Below are positions 1 to 8,891 of a stretch of 64,000 nucleotides of DNA, piece by piece. The position numbers and the translations under genes were made by a program. The notes under the pieces were generated by a model. It had not been told where the DNA came from. It worked only from the letters and a program-made list of their open reading frames with translations, and searched no databases. The stretch is from the NCBI GenBank assembly GCA_020635675.1, contig JACJZJ010000006.1, positions 1 to 64,000 of the forward strand, given 5' to 3'. This stretch comes from Flavobacteriales bacterium (lineage in GTDB: Bacteria > Bacteroidota > Bacteroidia > Flavobacteriales_F > PHOS-HE28). Numbering within the stretch: the first letter of the stretch is position 1; each line of letters begins with the position of its first letter.

Positions 1-160
1 CCTTGTTCAGAGTGGCGCCCATGTCCGCAAGGTGCCGCCGGACCTGTATCTTTTGGTAATTCGCTGTGACGGACCGGGAAGCTGATGATGGATCGGGACG
101 GAAGGTTCGGAGCCGTGATCAAGTTCCGTCCGTCACATGCATCGCTGTATTTTGGCCACC
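1..160. other. Left-edge region without a supportable gene
   Basis: No gene can be supported here. One plus-strand frame is open from base 2 to a TGA at 83-85 and could be the last 27 codons of a gene cut by the window edge, but its codon use is not convincingly coding. A TATCTTTTG string at 49-57 resembles the Bacteroidota -7 box with one extra base and could serve the secreted propeller gene that follows. Confidence 0.25.
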
Positions 161-1210
161 ATGCATCCACGCAGATACGTTTGCCTCTTGGTCGCCGGTG
201 CATTGGCACCGAACTTCCTTCTCGCCCAGCTCAGCGGCCCGGAAAGCGTTGAATACGACGCCGCGCACGACCGCTACTATGTGAGCAACACCACGAGCCA
301 TACGATCCTCATCGTGGACAACTTCCTCAACACGGCACCGTTCGTGAGCGGGCTGTCCAGCGGTCCGCATGGGATCGAACTGAAGGGGGATACGTTGTTC
401 GCCTGCAGCGGAGGCAGCATCAAGGGTTACCTCACGAACGGTGCCGTGCCGGTGTTCGATCTGGACCTCGGTGCCATTTTCCTGAACGGCCTGACCACCG
501 ACGGCGCGTATCTGTATACGACCGACTTCAGCACGAACAAGATCTACAAGGTCGATCCCTTCAATGGGAGCTTCACCACGCTGGTGGGCAGCACGGGCTA
601 CACGCCGAACGGCATCGTCTACGATCCAACGGAGGACCGGCTCGTGGTTGTGTCCTGGGGAGCGAACGCCACCATCCATGCGGTCGATCCCGTGCTCGGC
701 ACGAACGATCTGCTTTACACCACACCATTGACGAACATCGATGGGATCACGATCGATTGCCTCGGCAACTTCATCGTCAGCAGCTGGTCACCCGATCAGC
801 TCACGAAGTACGATCCGTCGTTCGGCATGGCCGGCGTGGACCTCGGTGCGGTCGGTCTGAACAACCCGGCCGATATCGGCTACGATCCCGTTCACCACAT
901 CGTGATGGCGCCCAATGCGGGGAACAACACCGTTTCCTTCGTTCAGCTCACCTATTGCAACGTCGGTATTCCTGGTAACGCTTCCTCCGCACAGGTCAGG
1001 TCGTACCCGATCCCTACGGACGGCGAGCTCATGCTGGAGGTTCCCGGTGTGTCGTGGACTCCGTACGAGGTCATGGACATGAGCGGCCGAAAGGTGCACG
1101 AGGGAAGGTGGGATGAAGGCCATCCCATCGATCTGCACGATCTCGCGACGGGCGCCTATCTCCTTGAACTGCCAAGGATCGGGGTCAGGGAGAGGGTCAT
1201 GGTGAGGTAG
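161..1210 (+). CDS. Secreted SMP-30/NHL-like beta-propeller protein with type IX sorting domain
   Basis: This 349-residue protein is probably exported and sent through the type IX secretion system. It opens with a signal peptide (hydrophobic stretch VCLLVAGALAPNFLLAQ). Propeller-like repeats over about residues 25-260 carry motifs such as GPHGIEL, PNGIVYD, IDGITID and NPADIGYD, typical of SMP-30/NHL/YncE-like folds. The last 70 residues have the layout of a T9SS type A domain: a YPIPTDGEL strand, a VMDMSGRKV strand, an IDLHDLATGAYLL strand and a basic end. I chose the ATG at 161 over one 24 bases upstream because it starts directly at the signal peptide. The ligand or substrate is unknown. 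The gene converges on the M56-BlaI pair. Confidence 0.85.
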   Translation: MHPRRYVCLLVAGALAPNFLLAQLSGPESVEYDAAHDRYYVSNTTSHTILIVDNFLNTAPFVSGLSSGPHGIELKGDTLFACSGGSIKGYLTNGAVPVFDLDLGAIFLNGLTTDGAYLYTTDFSTNKIYKVDPFNGSFTTLVGSTGYTPNGIVYDPTEDRLVVVSWGANATIHAVDPVLGTNDLLYTTPLTNIDGITIDCLGNFIVSSWSPDQLTKYDPSFGMAGVDLGAVGLNNPADIGYDPVHHIVMAPNAGNNTVSFVQLTYCNVGIPGNASSAQVRSYPIPTDGELMLEVPGVSWTPYEVMDMSGRKVHEGRWDEGHPIDLHDLATGAYLLELPRIGVRERVMVR

Positions 1211-1227
1211 TCGTCGCGTACTGGTGA

Positions 1228-2358
1228 TCACTTTTCTGCCGCCAGCACGAACTTGACAGGCAACATCATCTGTACGGCGACCGGCTTGCCTTTGTCACGC
1301 CCCGGGGTCCAATCGGGCATGGTCCTGACCACACGCAGGGCCTCGGTGTCCAATGCCTCGTTCACGCCCTTCTCCACCGCGACGTCCTGCAAGCGGCCAT
1401 CGGTATCCACCACGAAACGCACCAACACCGTGCCTTCCACGCCAGCTTCGGCGGCGGCTTTCGGGTAGTGCACGGCGTTCCCGAGGTAGGAGACCATGGC
1501 GGTCGTTCCTCCGGGGTATTCCGGCATCTGCTCGGCCTTGTTTTGGGGCTTTTGCGGGTCGATGCGCAGTGGCACGGCCTGCCAGGAAATGAGAAGGGTG
1601 CCCAGTAGCAGGGCGGGGGCGGCCAGGGCCAGACGCCGCAGCGCCTTGCGGGGGGAACGGGGTGTGTTCAGCATTTGTATGCGGGTTTTCAGATCGGAGG
1701 CGTGGAAGCCGTTCACCAGCACGTGCGCGGGTACATGCAGCGCCTCGGCCAGCAGCAGACCGTCATAGTCCGTGTGTGCCGCGTGGGCGGCATCGTCGGC
1801 CAGATGCTCGTGCACCAGGCGCAGTTCGCGGCGCAGCGGTGCCCACAGCGGAAAGCTCCAGTCGATAGCGTGCAGCACGTCGGCCAGCACCACGTCGAAG
1901 GAATGGCCCTGGCGTACGTGGGTGCGCTCGTGGGCCAGAAAGGCCGCGCGCGCAGCAGGGTCATGCCCTGGCGGCAGTACGATGCGGCGGAAAAAGCTGA
2001 AGGGACCGGCCCCTGCGGACGCCGGTCGGCGCAGTGCGAACACCAGGCGCACCGTCAGTCGCATGAGCAGCAGGCCCGTCATCAGCAGGTGCACCACCGC
2101 CAACAGGGGCACCATGTCCCAGAAGGAGCGATCGGGCACCGGACCGTTGGTCACCTGGTAGGCGGGCAGCCGGTATCCGATCAGGAGGGGTCCGGCAGGT
2201 ATGAACTGCATGAGCGGCCAAGTGAACGACACCGCCAAGGCACCCAGTATCCATGCGCGCCGCAGCTTGAAGAAGGTGGTGGGTCGAAGGGGTATGTACG
2301 CGAGCATCCCCAGCACCAGGAGCAGGTCCACCTTGATCAGATAGGTGAGCAGGTCCAT
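1228..2358 (-). CDS. M56-family (BlaR1-type) membrane metalloprotease with TonB C-terminal domain
   Basis: A 376-residue membrane sensor-protease of the BlaR1/MecR1 type. It has N-terminal membrane segments (about residues 8-22, 36-56 and 83-108). The zinc site HERTH is at 143-147, with a downstream HEHLADDAA helix that supplies the third-ligand region. Another membrane segment lies near 245-262. A TonB_C-like domain (about 285-375) contains YPKAAAEAGVEGTVLVRF and a DTEALRVV strand. It lies 2 bases after the BlaI-type repressor gene, so the two form an operon. In the family, signal sensing triggers cleavage of the BlaI partner. In Bacteroidota the TonB-like tail often replaces the penicillin-binding sensor, so beta-lactam sensing should not be assumed. 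The signal is unknown. Confidence 0.88.
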   Translation of the reverse strand: MDLLTYLIKVDLLLVLGMLAYIPLRPTTFFKLRRAWILGALAVSFTWPLMQFIPAGPLLIGYRLPAYQVTNGPVPDRSFWDMVPLLAVVHLLMTGLLLMRLTVRLVFALRRPASAGAGPFSFFRRIVLPPGHDPAARAAFLAHERTHVRQGHSFDVVLADVLHAIDWSFPLWAPLRRELRLVHEHLADDAAHAAHTDYDGLLLAEALHVPAHVLVNGFHASDLKTRIQMLNTPRSPRKALRRLALAAPALLLGTLLISWQAVPLRIDPQKPQNKAEQMPEYPGGTTAMVSYLGNAVHYPKAAAEAGVEGTVLVRFVVDTDGRLQDVAVEKGVNEALDTEALRVVRTMPDWTPGRDKGKPVAVQMMLPVKFVLAAEK

Positions 2359-2360
2359 GA

Positions 2361-2726
2361 TCAGCTTTGCCTTTTGGCGCGGAGCATGCGCAACAGTTCA
2401 TCCAGCTCCTGAACGTCCACTTCCTTCCGGTCAAGGAAAAAGGAGAGGAGCTCACGCGGGGAACCGGAGAAATAGTCGGTCACAAGTCGTTTCGTGCTCC
2501 GCTCGCGGTACTGGTCCCTTGTGAGGGTCGGGTAGTACCGATGACTTCGGCCGAACGCCTCATGGTCCACGAACCCCTTCTGTTCCAGGATCCGCACGAT
2601 GGTGCTCACGGTGGTGTAGGCCGGTTTGGGAGCGGGCATGTCCTCCAGAAGGTCCTTCACGAAGGCTTTGCCGCGGTCCCACAGGGCCTGCATCACTTGC
2701 TCTTCGGCGGGGGTGAGGCGTTCCAT
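2361..2726 (-). CDS. BlaI/MecI/CopY-family transcriptional repressor
   Basis: A 121-residue winged-helix repressor. The N-terminal half has the family pattern LTPAEEQVMQALWDRGKAFV, followed by the recognition-helix region with AYTTVSTIVRILEQKGFVDHE. The C-terminal half (about 80-121) is the helical dimerisation part. Its length matches the family. It is the first gene of the operon with the M56-TonB protease. In known systems the repressor shuts off its own operon until the protease cleaves it. A palindrome just upstream of the start codon is the obvious candidate operator. Confidence 0.92.
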   Translation of the reverse strand: MERLTPAEEQVMQALWDRGKAFVKDLLEDMPAPKPAYTTVSTIVRILEQKGFVDHEAFGRSHRYYPTLTRDQYRERSTKRLVTDYFSGSPRELLSFFLDRKEVDVQELDELLRMLRAKRQS

Positions 2727-2738
2727 GATGCAAGTATA

Positions 2739-2772
2739 ACTAAATAATTAGTCGTATAACGAAATATTTAGT
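2739..2772. promoter_or_regulatory. Palindromic candidate operator of the BlaI-M56 operon
   Basis: A perfect 8-base inverted repeat, ACTAAATA (2739-2746) and TATTTAGT (2765-2772), flanks an AT-rich core. A smaller repeat, ACTAA-ATAA-TTAGT (2739-2752), nests inside its left arm. It lies 13 bases upstream of the repressor start, in a strikingly AT-rich patch of otherwise GC-rich DNA. BlaI-family repressors bind dyads over their own promoter, so autoregulation is the likely role (inference). Confidence 0.6.
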
Positions 2773-2840
2773 GGAAATGTGACGAACGGCGGCCGCGGCA
2801 GGCATCATTCCATCACGGTGGGGCTTACCGATCGTCGTTC

Positions 2841-4217
2841 TCAGCCCTTCCGGCTGTTCACGAACCGCACGCCCACCAGCCGGTCGCAGCGTTGCATGGG
2901 ATCGGAGAAATAGACCAGGACGGCGTAGTCGTTCTCTGTCTCGAAGTGGCTTCCCTCGATGCGGTCGATATCCGGCCGGTCGCCGTTGTCGGGTAGGAAG
3001 GCGTACATGTAGTCGTACCAGCCTTGCTTGAGGGGCACGTGGAGGAAGTAGCGGTGGTGCTGCTCGTCCCAGGTCATGCGGAACTCCTTGCGGCAGGCGA
3101 AGTCGCTGAGACCGCCCCAGACATAGACCGCTCCCCCATACAGCTGATCGGGCATGGTAAGGGTGAAGTTCACCCCGACATAGTCCGCGCCGAGCGGATC
3201 GCCGTCCACGAAGTCGTTCCGGACCAGGTACCGTCCGTTGATGTCCGGTTCCTGTAAATAGACATGGATGTTGCGCGCCGGCTGTGGAACGATAAAAGCC
3301 TCCTGCATCGTGTCGCTGTTGGTGATGCGGCCGACGTATTGCGTCGGATAGTTCAGGTCCTTCAGGTCGAAGTTGCGGAACTCGTTGAGCCCCATGAACT
3401 CGGCCTGCGGTGGGTGGTCGTAGATCAGTTCGTTGTTGCGGACGAACTTGGGCTTCAGTCCCGTGCGCGCGTCGTTCCAGTTCATGTTCTGCAGCACGGT
3501 GACGTGCAGGTCGCTGAAAGGGTCGGGGATGTCGAGCCCGGGATGGCTGATGGTGAGGTCCACCTGCTGCGCCACGTCGCGCAGGTCGACATGGCGCGTC
3601 GCGACCACCTGTGCGGCGATATCCACCCGCTTTTCCGTGATCATGAACCGACGCGTGAGCACCAGATCATCCTCGTCACCATTACGGAACACCTTCACTA
3701 GATAGTTGCCTGAACGCAGTGGCCGCATCATGGCGTTGGGCCAGGTGAGCGTGTACATGAAGAAGGTGCGGTAGGTGGTGTAGCTCTGCCGTGGCGTGGC
3801 GATCAGGTCGCTGAAGGCGCCTTGCAGATACTCGCCCTTGCTCATGTCGCTGGGCCGCCAATCGTGGGTGCAATGCTCCACTGTGTAGTTCAGGTCCTGG
3901 ATGGTGGGTTTCCAGTCGTCGAAGCGGAGGTCGAGCGTCTGGTCGCTGCCGAGTTCGATCACGGGCGCGCCCAGTTCGAACCCGGAACGGAACAATTGGA
4001 CCGTGTGGATGTCCGGGTCGTAGGTGCGGTCGTCATACCGCAGTTCAGCGGGACTGTAGTAAGAGGTAGGGGACGATCCGTCGGTAAGTGCACCGGTGGA
4101 ACTGCAAGCCAGGGCGAACAAGGCGGTGATGCCGATCACCGGGCGCGGGTGGGGGAGGAGCGTGGTCGTGGAACGCCGGAAAGCATTGCCGGGCAAGGGT
4201 TTTCGCATGTTCGCCAA
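2841..4217 (-). CDS. Type IX secretion system plug protein (DUF5103) lipoprotein
   Basis: A 458-residue exported protein with the features of the DUF5103 family: an early extended region with YYSPAELRYDDRTYDPDIHTV, then LRFDDWKPTIQDLNYTVEHC and GEYLQGAFSD, and a C-terminal domain with YGGAVYVWGGLSDF. The family includes the plug protein that closes the SprA translocon of the type IX secretion system. The N-terminus has a basic, hydrophobic segment ending in FALACSS, compatible with a lipoprotein signal peptide with its cysteine at residue 38. The gene is single and divergent from nqrA. Type IX cargo proteins elsewhere in the window fit this assignment. Confidence 0.85.
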   Translation of the reverse strand: MANMRKPLPGNAFRRSTTTLLPHPRPVIGITALFALACSSTGALTDGSSPTSYYSPAELRYDDRTYDPDIHTVQLFRSGFELGAPVIELGSDQTLDLRFDDWKPTIQDLNYTVEHCTHDWRPSDMSKGEYLQGAFSDLIATPRQSYTTYRTFFMYTLTWPNAMMRPLRSGNYLVKVFRNGDEDDLVLTRRFMITEKRVDIAAQVVATRHVDLRDVAQQVDLTISHPGLDIPDPFSDLHVTVLQNMNWNDARTGLKPKFVRNNELIYDHPPQAEFMGLNEFRNFDLKDLNYPTQYVGRITNSDTMQEAFIVPQPARNIHVYLQEPDINGRYLVRNDFVDGDPLGADYVGVNFTLTMPDQLYGGAVYVWGGLSDFACRKEFRMTWDEQHHRYFLHVPLKQGWYDYMYAFLPDNGDRPDIDRIEGSHFETENDYAVLVYFSDPMQRCDRLVGVRFVNSRKG

Positions 4218-4233
4218 GGGATCGAAAGATATC

Positions 4234-4241
4234 TAATTTTG
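4234..4241 (+). promoter_or_regulatory. -7 promoter box (TAATTTTG) of the nqr operon
   Basis: The string matches the Bacteroidota -7 consensus TAnnTTTG exactly and lies 27 bases before the nqrA start, in the gap between the divergent DUF5103 gene and nqrA. No strong -33 element is obvious. Confidence 0.65.
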
Positions 4242-4268
4242 CCCCCGCTCCACGGGAACCTACCGTCC

Positions 4269-5621
4269 ATGTCCAAGACCATACGGATCCGGAAGGGACT
4301 GAACATCCGGCTCAAAGGTGAGGCCGAGAAAGTCCTGGTCCAGGCCGATCCTCCCCGTTCCGTCGCGATCAAACCGACGGACTTCCACGGGCTCACGCCC
4401 AAACTGCTTGTCAAACCCGGTGATCCGGTGAAGGCCGGCACGCCGCTGTTCTTCGACAAGTACAAGGAGCGCGTGCTCTTCACCAGTCCGGTGAGCGGTG
4501 AGGTGGCCGATGTGGTACGCGGTGACAAGCGCCGCATCCTGGAGGTGCGCCTTCTGGCGGATACCACCACCCAGTTCGAGGACTTCGGCGCGGCCGACCC
4601 GTCCACGCTCAATCGTGAGACGATCATCCAGAAGCTTTTGAAGAGCGGCTGCTGGCCACTGGTGCGTCAGCGTCCCTTTGATATCGTGGCCGACCCGGAT
4701 CAGGAGCCGAAGGCCATATTCGTGTCGGCCTTCGACAGCGCACCGCTGGCACCCGACCTCGATTTCGTGATCCGCAATCAGCGCGAGGACTTCCAGGCCG
4801 GATTGGACGCCCTTGCGAAACTGACCCGCGGGCGTGTGCATTTGAACGTCAGTCCGCACTCCACCGCCCGGGAGTTCCTAGATGCCAGGAACGTGCAGCA
4901 CAACACGCTCGACGGTCCGCATCCCGCCGGGAACGTGGGTGTGCAGATCCACCACATCGACCCGATCAACAAGGGCGAGCTCGTCTGGTTCTGCTACCCG
5001 CAGGATGTGGTCATCATCGGCCGGCTGTTCCGCACCGGCAGGTTCGATGCGGTGCGCACGGTGGCCGTCACCGGAAGCGAGGCACGCAATCCGAAATACC
5101 ATCGGACCTTGATCGGCGCGCCACTGGCCGGCCTGATTGGCGAGGTGGACGGCCACACCCGCATCGTGAACGGCGGCCCGCTGACCGGTGAGAAGGATGG
5201 CAGGGAGGGCTACCTGGGCTTTTACACGACGCAGATCACGCTGCTCCCCGAGGGTGATCATCCGAAATTCTTCCTCACCGAGGGCTGGATGGGGCCGGGC
5301 TTCAACAAGTTCAGCGCCAGCCACAGCTACCCCACCTGGCTGATGCCCGGCAAACAGTACGCGTTGGACACCAACCAGAACGGGGAGGAGCGCGCCTTCG
5401 TGATGACCGGCCAGTACGAGAAGGTGTTCCCCTTCGACATCTATCCGGTGCACCTGCTGAAGGCGATCCTGGTGAACGACATCGACCAGATGGAGAAGTT
5501 GGGTCTGTATGAGGTGGCCCCGGAAGATTTTGCGCTGTGCGAGTTCGTGTGCACCAGCAAGATCAACTCCCAGTCCATGGTCCGGGACGGTCTGGACACC
5601 CTGAAGAAAGAAACCACCTAA
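4269..5621 (+). CDS. nqrA: Na+-translocating NADH:quinone oxidoreductase subunit A
   Basis: A 450-residue cytoplasmic subunit of Na+-NQR, the usual family length. It begins with SKTIRIRKGLNIRLKGEAE, a typical NqrA start, and contains the long barrel-sandwich segment PLFFDKYKERVLFTSPVSGEV. NqrA takes part in quinone binding. It is the first gene of an nqrABCDEF operon with short or overlapping junctions. The ATG at 4269 was chosen because it matches the family N-terminus and sits behind the promoter box; a longer upstream in-frame extension has no homology-like character. Confidence 0.97.
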   Translation: MSKTIRIRKGLNIRLKGEAEKVLVQADPPRSVAIKPTDFHGLTPKLLVKPGDPVKAGTPLFFDKYKERVLFTSPVSGEVADVVRGDKRRILEVRLLADTTTQFEDFGAADPSTLNRETIIQKLLKSGCWPLVRQRPFDIVADPDQEPKAIFVSAFDSAPLAPDLDFVIRNQREDFQAGLDALAKLTRGRVHLNVSPHSTAREFLDARNVQHNTLDGPHPAGNVGVQIHHIDPINKGELVWFCYPQDVVIIGRLFRTGRFDAVRTVAVTGSEARNPKYHRTLIGAPLAGLIGEVDGHTRIVNGGPLTGEKDGREGYLGFYTTQITLLPEGDHPKFFLTEGWMGPGFNKFSASHSYPTWLMPGKQYALDTNQNGEERAFVMTGQYEKVFPFDIYPVHLLKAILVNDIDQMEKLGLYEVAPEDFALCEFVCTSKINSQSMVRDGLDTLKKETT

Positions 5622-5633
5622 GGAGCTGCCGCG

Positions 5634-6809
5634 GTGAAGCCATTGTTGAAGCTCGTTGAGCGAATGAAGCCGGCCTTCGAGGAGGGCGGCAAACTGCACA
5701 AGTTGTATTGGGTCTGGGACGGTTTCGAGACCTTCCTGTTCACTCCCGGCCACGCCACCGAACGGGGCGCACACATCCGCGACGGCATCGACCTGAAGCG
5801 GACCATGGCCATGGTGATCACGGCCCTGCTGCCCTGCCTGCTGTTCGGCATATGGAACGTGGGGCACCAGCATTACCTGGCGCTTGGCGAACTGACGGGT
5901 CCGGGCGATGGCTTCTGGCCCAAGGTGGGCTTCGGCGCCCTGAAGGTGCTACCGATCGTGGTGGTGAGCTATGCGGTGGGTCTTGGTGTGGAATTCCTCT
6001 TTTGCGTGATCAAGGGTCACAGCATCCAGGAGGGATTCCTGGTGAGCGGCATGCTGATCCCGTTGATCATGCCCGTTGACGTGCCTCTGTGGCAGGTGGC
6101 CGTGGGCACCGCCTTCGCCGTGCTGATCGGCAAGGAGGTCTTCGGTGGCACCGGCATGAACGTGATGAACGTGGCGCTCACCGCCCGCGCCTTCCTCTTC
6201 TTCGCCTATCCGACGATGATGAGCGGTGACAAGGTGTGGGTGAGCACCGACCTGTCCGCAGGACAACATCTGGTCGACGGCTTCAGCGGCGCCACCAGCC
6301 TGGGCAACGCCGCCACCGGCCATGTGGACAGGATCGTGTCCTTCATGGATTCGTTCTGGGGCATCGAAGCCGGCAGCATCGGGGAGACGAGCGCCTTCGC
6401 CTGCCTGCTGGGTGCGGCCTTCCTGCTGATCACCGGCATCGGCAGCTGGCGCATCATGCTGAGCATGCTGCTGGGCGGCGCCGGCATGGCCTGGCTGTTC
6501 AACCTCATCGGTGCCAACGACTACATGGCCATACCTTGGTACCATCAATTGGTGCTTGGTGGTTTTGCCTTCGGCATGGTCTTCATGGCCACGGACCCCG
6601 TGACGGCGGCCCAGACCAACACCGGCAAGTGGATCTACGGGTTCCTCACCGGTCTGCTGGCCATCCTGATCCGCGTGGTGAACCCCGCCTATCCCGAGGG
6701 CGTGATGCTCGCGATCCTCTTCATGAACGTGATGGCGCCCCTGATCGACCATTTCGTCGTTCAAGCCAATATCGGCCGCCGGCTCAAACGCGCAGCGGTG
6801 GCTGCCTGA
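5634..6809 (+). CDS. nqrB: Na+-translocating NADH:quinone oxidoreductase subunit B
   Basis: A 391-residue polytopic membrane subunit with about nine to ten hydrophobic segments. The motif DGFSGATSLGN carries the threonine (Thr221) to which FMN is covalently attached by ApbE in this family. The start is GTG with an AAGGAG ribosome-binding sequence at 5620-5625, unusually clear for this window, 12 bases after nqrA. NqrB forms part of the sodium channel and electron path between NqrC and quinone. Further family motifs are GKEVFGGTGMNVMNVALTAR and MATDPVTAAQTNTGK. Confidence 0.97.
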   Translation: MKPLLKLVERMKPAFEEGGKLHKLYWVWDGFETFLFTPGHATERGAHIRDGIDLKRTMAMVITALLPCLLFGIWNVGHQHYLALGELTGPGDGFWPKVGFGALKVLPIVVVSYAVGLGVEFLFCVIKGHSIQEGFLVSGMLIPLIMPVDVPLWQVAVGTAFAVLIGKEVFGGTGMNVMNVALTARAFLFFAYPTMMSGDKVWVSTDLSAGQHLVDGFSGATSLGNAATGHVDRIVSFMDSFWGIEAGSIGETSAFACLLGAAFLLITGIGSWRIMLSMLLGGAGMAWLFNLIGANDYMAIPWYHQLVLGGFAFGMVFMATDPVTAAQTNTGKWIYGFLTGLLAILIRVVNPAYPEGVMLAILFMNVMAPLIDHFVVQANIGRRLKRAAVAA

Positions 6810-6821
6810 TCGCGAACGCAG

Positions 6822-7562
6822 ATGGCATTCGACAAGAACAGCAACGGTTTCACCTTCACCTTCGCCGCCATCCTGGTGGTGGTGGTGGGTACCCTTCTCG
6901 CGGTGTCGTACATGGGGTTGAAACCCGCGTACGACGAGAACGTCCGTCGTGAGAAGATGCAGAACATCCTGGCCTCGATGAACGTGCACGTGGCCCGCGA
7001 TGAGGCCCCAGCCAAGTACACGGAATTGGTCCACGCACCTTTCCTGGTGGATGCCAGCGGGAAAAAAGTGGACGGCGATGCCTTCGCTCTGGACGTGTTG
7101 AAGCAGTACAAGGACTGGAAGGCCGGTGTGGTGAGGCCGGAGGATATGCACTACCCGGTGTACCCTGCCACGCACGACGGCCAGACCCTGTTCGTACTTC
7201 CCTTGGTGGGCACGGGGCTTTGGGGTCCGATCTGGGGCTATGTGAGCGTGAAGGACGACGGCCGCACGATCTACGGATCCACCTTCGACCACAAGGGCGA
7301 GACCCCCGGCCTGGGCGCCGAGATCACCCAGGACTGGTTCCAGAAGCCGTTCGAAGGCAAGACTTTTACGGACGACAAGGGCGATTATACCGGCATCCAC
7401 GTGTACAAGGGTGGCACGAACACCACCGATCCGCACGGCGTGGACGGCATCAGCGGTGGTACCATCACCAGTTCCGGGGTGGACGAAATGCTGATGCGCA
7501 CGCTCGCCATCTACGACAAGTACTTCAAGTCCGCAGGGACCACCGATCTGACGCAACGATGA
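6822..7562 (+). CDS. nqrC: Na+-translocating NADH:quinone oxidoreductase subunit C
   Basis: A 246-residue protein with one N-terminal membrane anchor (about 11-30) and a periplasmic flavin domain. The FMN attachment site is the motif ISGGTITSSGV with Thr214. Most NqrC proteins read SGAT here, so the alanine-to-glycine change is a mild variant, but the acceptor threonine is kept. Other family strings are GLWGPIWGYVSV and HKGETPGLGAEI. The stop codon overlaps the nqrD start (ATGA). Confidence 0.97.
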   Translation: MAFDKNSNGFTFTFAAILVVVVGTLLAVSYMGLKPAYDENVRREKMQNILASMNVHVARDEAPAKYTELVHAPFLVDASGKKVDGDAFALDVLKQYKDWKAGVVRPEDMHYPVYPATHDGQTLFVLPLVGTGLWGPIWGYVSVKDDGRTIYGSTFDHKGETPGLGAEITQDWFQKPFEGKTFTDDKGDYTGIHVYKGGTNTTDPHGVDGISGGTITSSGVDEMLMRTLAIYDKYFKSAGTTDLTQR

Positions 7563-8257
7563 GCACCGAGGTAAAAGAATCCCCGCAGGCCCCCGTGGTC
7601 GCGCCAAGGAGCCCGCTCTTCGGCAAGAAGGAGCGTAAGCTGATCACCGACCCGCTCAACGACAACAACCCGATCACCGTGCAGGTGCTGGGCATCTGTT
7701 CGGCCCTGGCGATCACCGTAAAGGTGCAGAACGCCATGGTCATGGCCCTGAGCGTGCTGGCCGTAGTGGTGGTGGGCAACATGGTGATCAGCGCCCTGCG
7801 CAACCTGATCCCCTCACGCATCCGCATCATCGCCCAGCTGGTGATCGCCGCCGGCCTGGTCACCCTGGTCGACATCGTTTTGAAGGCCTACGTGTACGAC
7901 GTGAGCAAGCAGGTGGGGGTGTACGTGGGTCTGATCATCACCAATTGCATCCTGATGGGTCGCTACGAGGCCTTCGCCATGGGCAACAAGGTATGGCCGA
8001 GCGCGCTGGACGGCCTGGGCAACAGCCTGGGTTATGCGTGGATCCTGATGGCCGTGGCCACGGTTCGTGAGATCTTCGGCAGTGGCACCTGGTTCGGCAT
8101 GCCCATCCTTGGCGATGCCAAGGCCGGCACCGGCCTGTACGCCCTGGGCTACATGAACAACAACCTGATCATCCTGCCGCCGTTCGCCCTCGTATGCGTC
8201 GGGATCATCATCTGGGTGCAACGGTCAAGGAACACGAAACTGGTGGAAGCCGCCTGA
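7559..8257 (+). CDS. nqrD: Na+-translocating NADH:quinone oxidoreductase subunit D
   Basis: A 232-residue polytopic membrane subunit of the NqrD/RnfE family, with about six membrane segments after a cytoplasmic N-terminus of about 45 residues. Typical strings are NPITVQVLGICSALA, TNCILMGRYEAFAMGN and ATVREIFGSGTWFG. The cysteine of TNC and the one in GICSA fit the Fe-S ligands shared with NqrE in the membrane core. The start overlaps the end of nqrC by 4 bases, indicating translational coupling. Confidence 0.97.
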   Translation: MSTEVKESPQAPVVAPRSPLFGKKERKLITDPLNDNNPITVQVLGICSALAITVKVQNAMVMALSVLAVVVVGNMVISALRNLIPSRIRIIAQLVIAAGLVTLVDIVLKAYVYDVSKQVGVYVGLIITNCILMGRYEAFAMGNKVWPSALDGLGNSLGYAWILMAVATVREIFGSGTWFGMPILGDAKAGTGLYALGYMNNNLIILPPFALVCVGIIIWVQRSRNTKLVEAA

Positions 8258-8270
8258 TCCCGCGAATGCC

Positions 8271-8885
8271 ATGAACCTCGTCAACATCTTCGTCAAGGCG
8301 ATCTTCATCGAGAACATGATCTTCGCCTACTTCCTGGGCATGTGCAGCTACCTGGCCGTGTCCAAGACGGTGAAGACCGCGCTCGGTCTGGGTGCGGCCG
8401 TGATCTTCGTGCTGGGCGTGACAGTGCCCGTGAACTACCTGTTGGAGAACTACGTGCTGAAGGAGGGCGCGCTCAGCTGGCTCGGACCCCAGTTCGCCGC
8501 GGTGGACCTCAGCTTCCTCAGCTTCATCATGTTCATCGCCGTGGTGGCCGCCATCGTGCAGCTCGTGGAGATGATCGTCGAGAAGTTCGCTCCGGCCCTC
8601 TACGGCGCCCTCGGCATCTTCCTTCCTCTGATCGCCGTGAACTGTTCCATCCTCGGTGGCGCCTTGTTCATGCAGGAACGCCAGTACAGCAACATCGCAG
8701 AGGCCACGAGCTTCGCCGTTGGCAGCGGGGTGGGCTGGTTCCTGGCCATCGTGGCCATCGCCGCCATCCGTGAGAAGATCCGCTACAGCCATATCCCGGC
8801 CCCCTTGCGCGGACTGGGCATCACTTTCATTCTCACCGGCCTCATGGGCATCGCCTTCATGGCGTTCATGGGCATCAAGATCTGA
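8271..8885 (+). CDS. nqrE: Na+-translocating NADH:quinone oxidoreductase subunit E
   Basis: A 204-residue polytopic subunit, six membrane helices, of the NqrE/RnfA family. It shows IFIENMIFAYFLGMCSYLAVS at the N-terminus and IAVNCSILGGALFMQER near the middle. The two cysteine-containing helices (GMCS and VNCS) supply the other Fe-S ligands of the NqrD-NqrE pair. It lies 13 bases after nqrD and 6 before nqrF. Confidence 0.97.
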   Translation: MNLVNIFVKAIFIENMIFAYFLGMCSYLAVSKTVKTALGLGAAVIFVLGVTVPVNYLLENYVLKEGALSWLGPQFAAVDLSFLSFIMFIAVVAAIVQLVEMIVEKFAPALYGALGIFLPLIAVNCSILGGALFMQERQYSNIAEATSFAVGSGVGWFLAIVAIAAIREKIRYSHIPAPLRGLGITFILTGLMGIAFMAFMGIKI

Positions 8886-8891
8886 CCGAGC

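Noticed and set aside
1228..2726. Beta-lactam resistance sensor operon
   Set aside because: The M56 protein ends in a TonB-like domain, has no penicillin-binding sensor domain and no beta-lactamase gene is adjacent; the pair is only BlaR/BlaI-like.
4878..7607. Very long open frames on the minus strand opposite nqrA, nqrB and nqrC
   Set aside because: They mirror the strong GC bias of nqr codons, which removes stop codons from the antisense frames; the translations are rich in His, Gly and Arg and lack domain motifs, while the plus frames are clear Nqr subunits.
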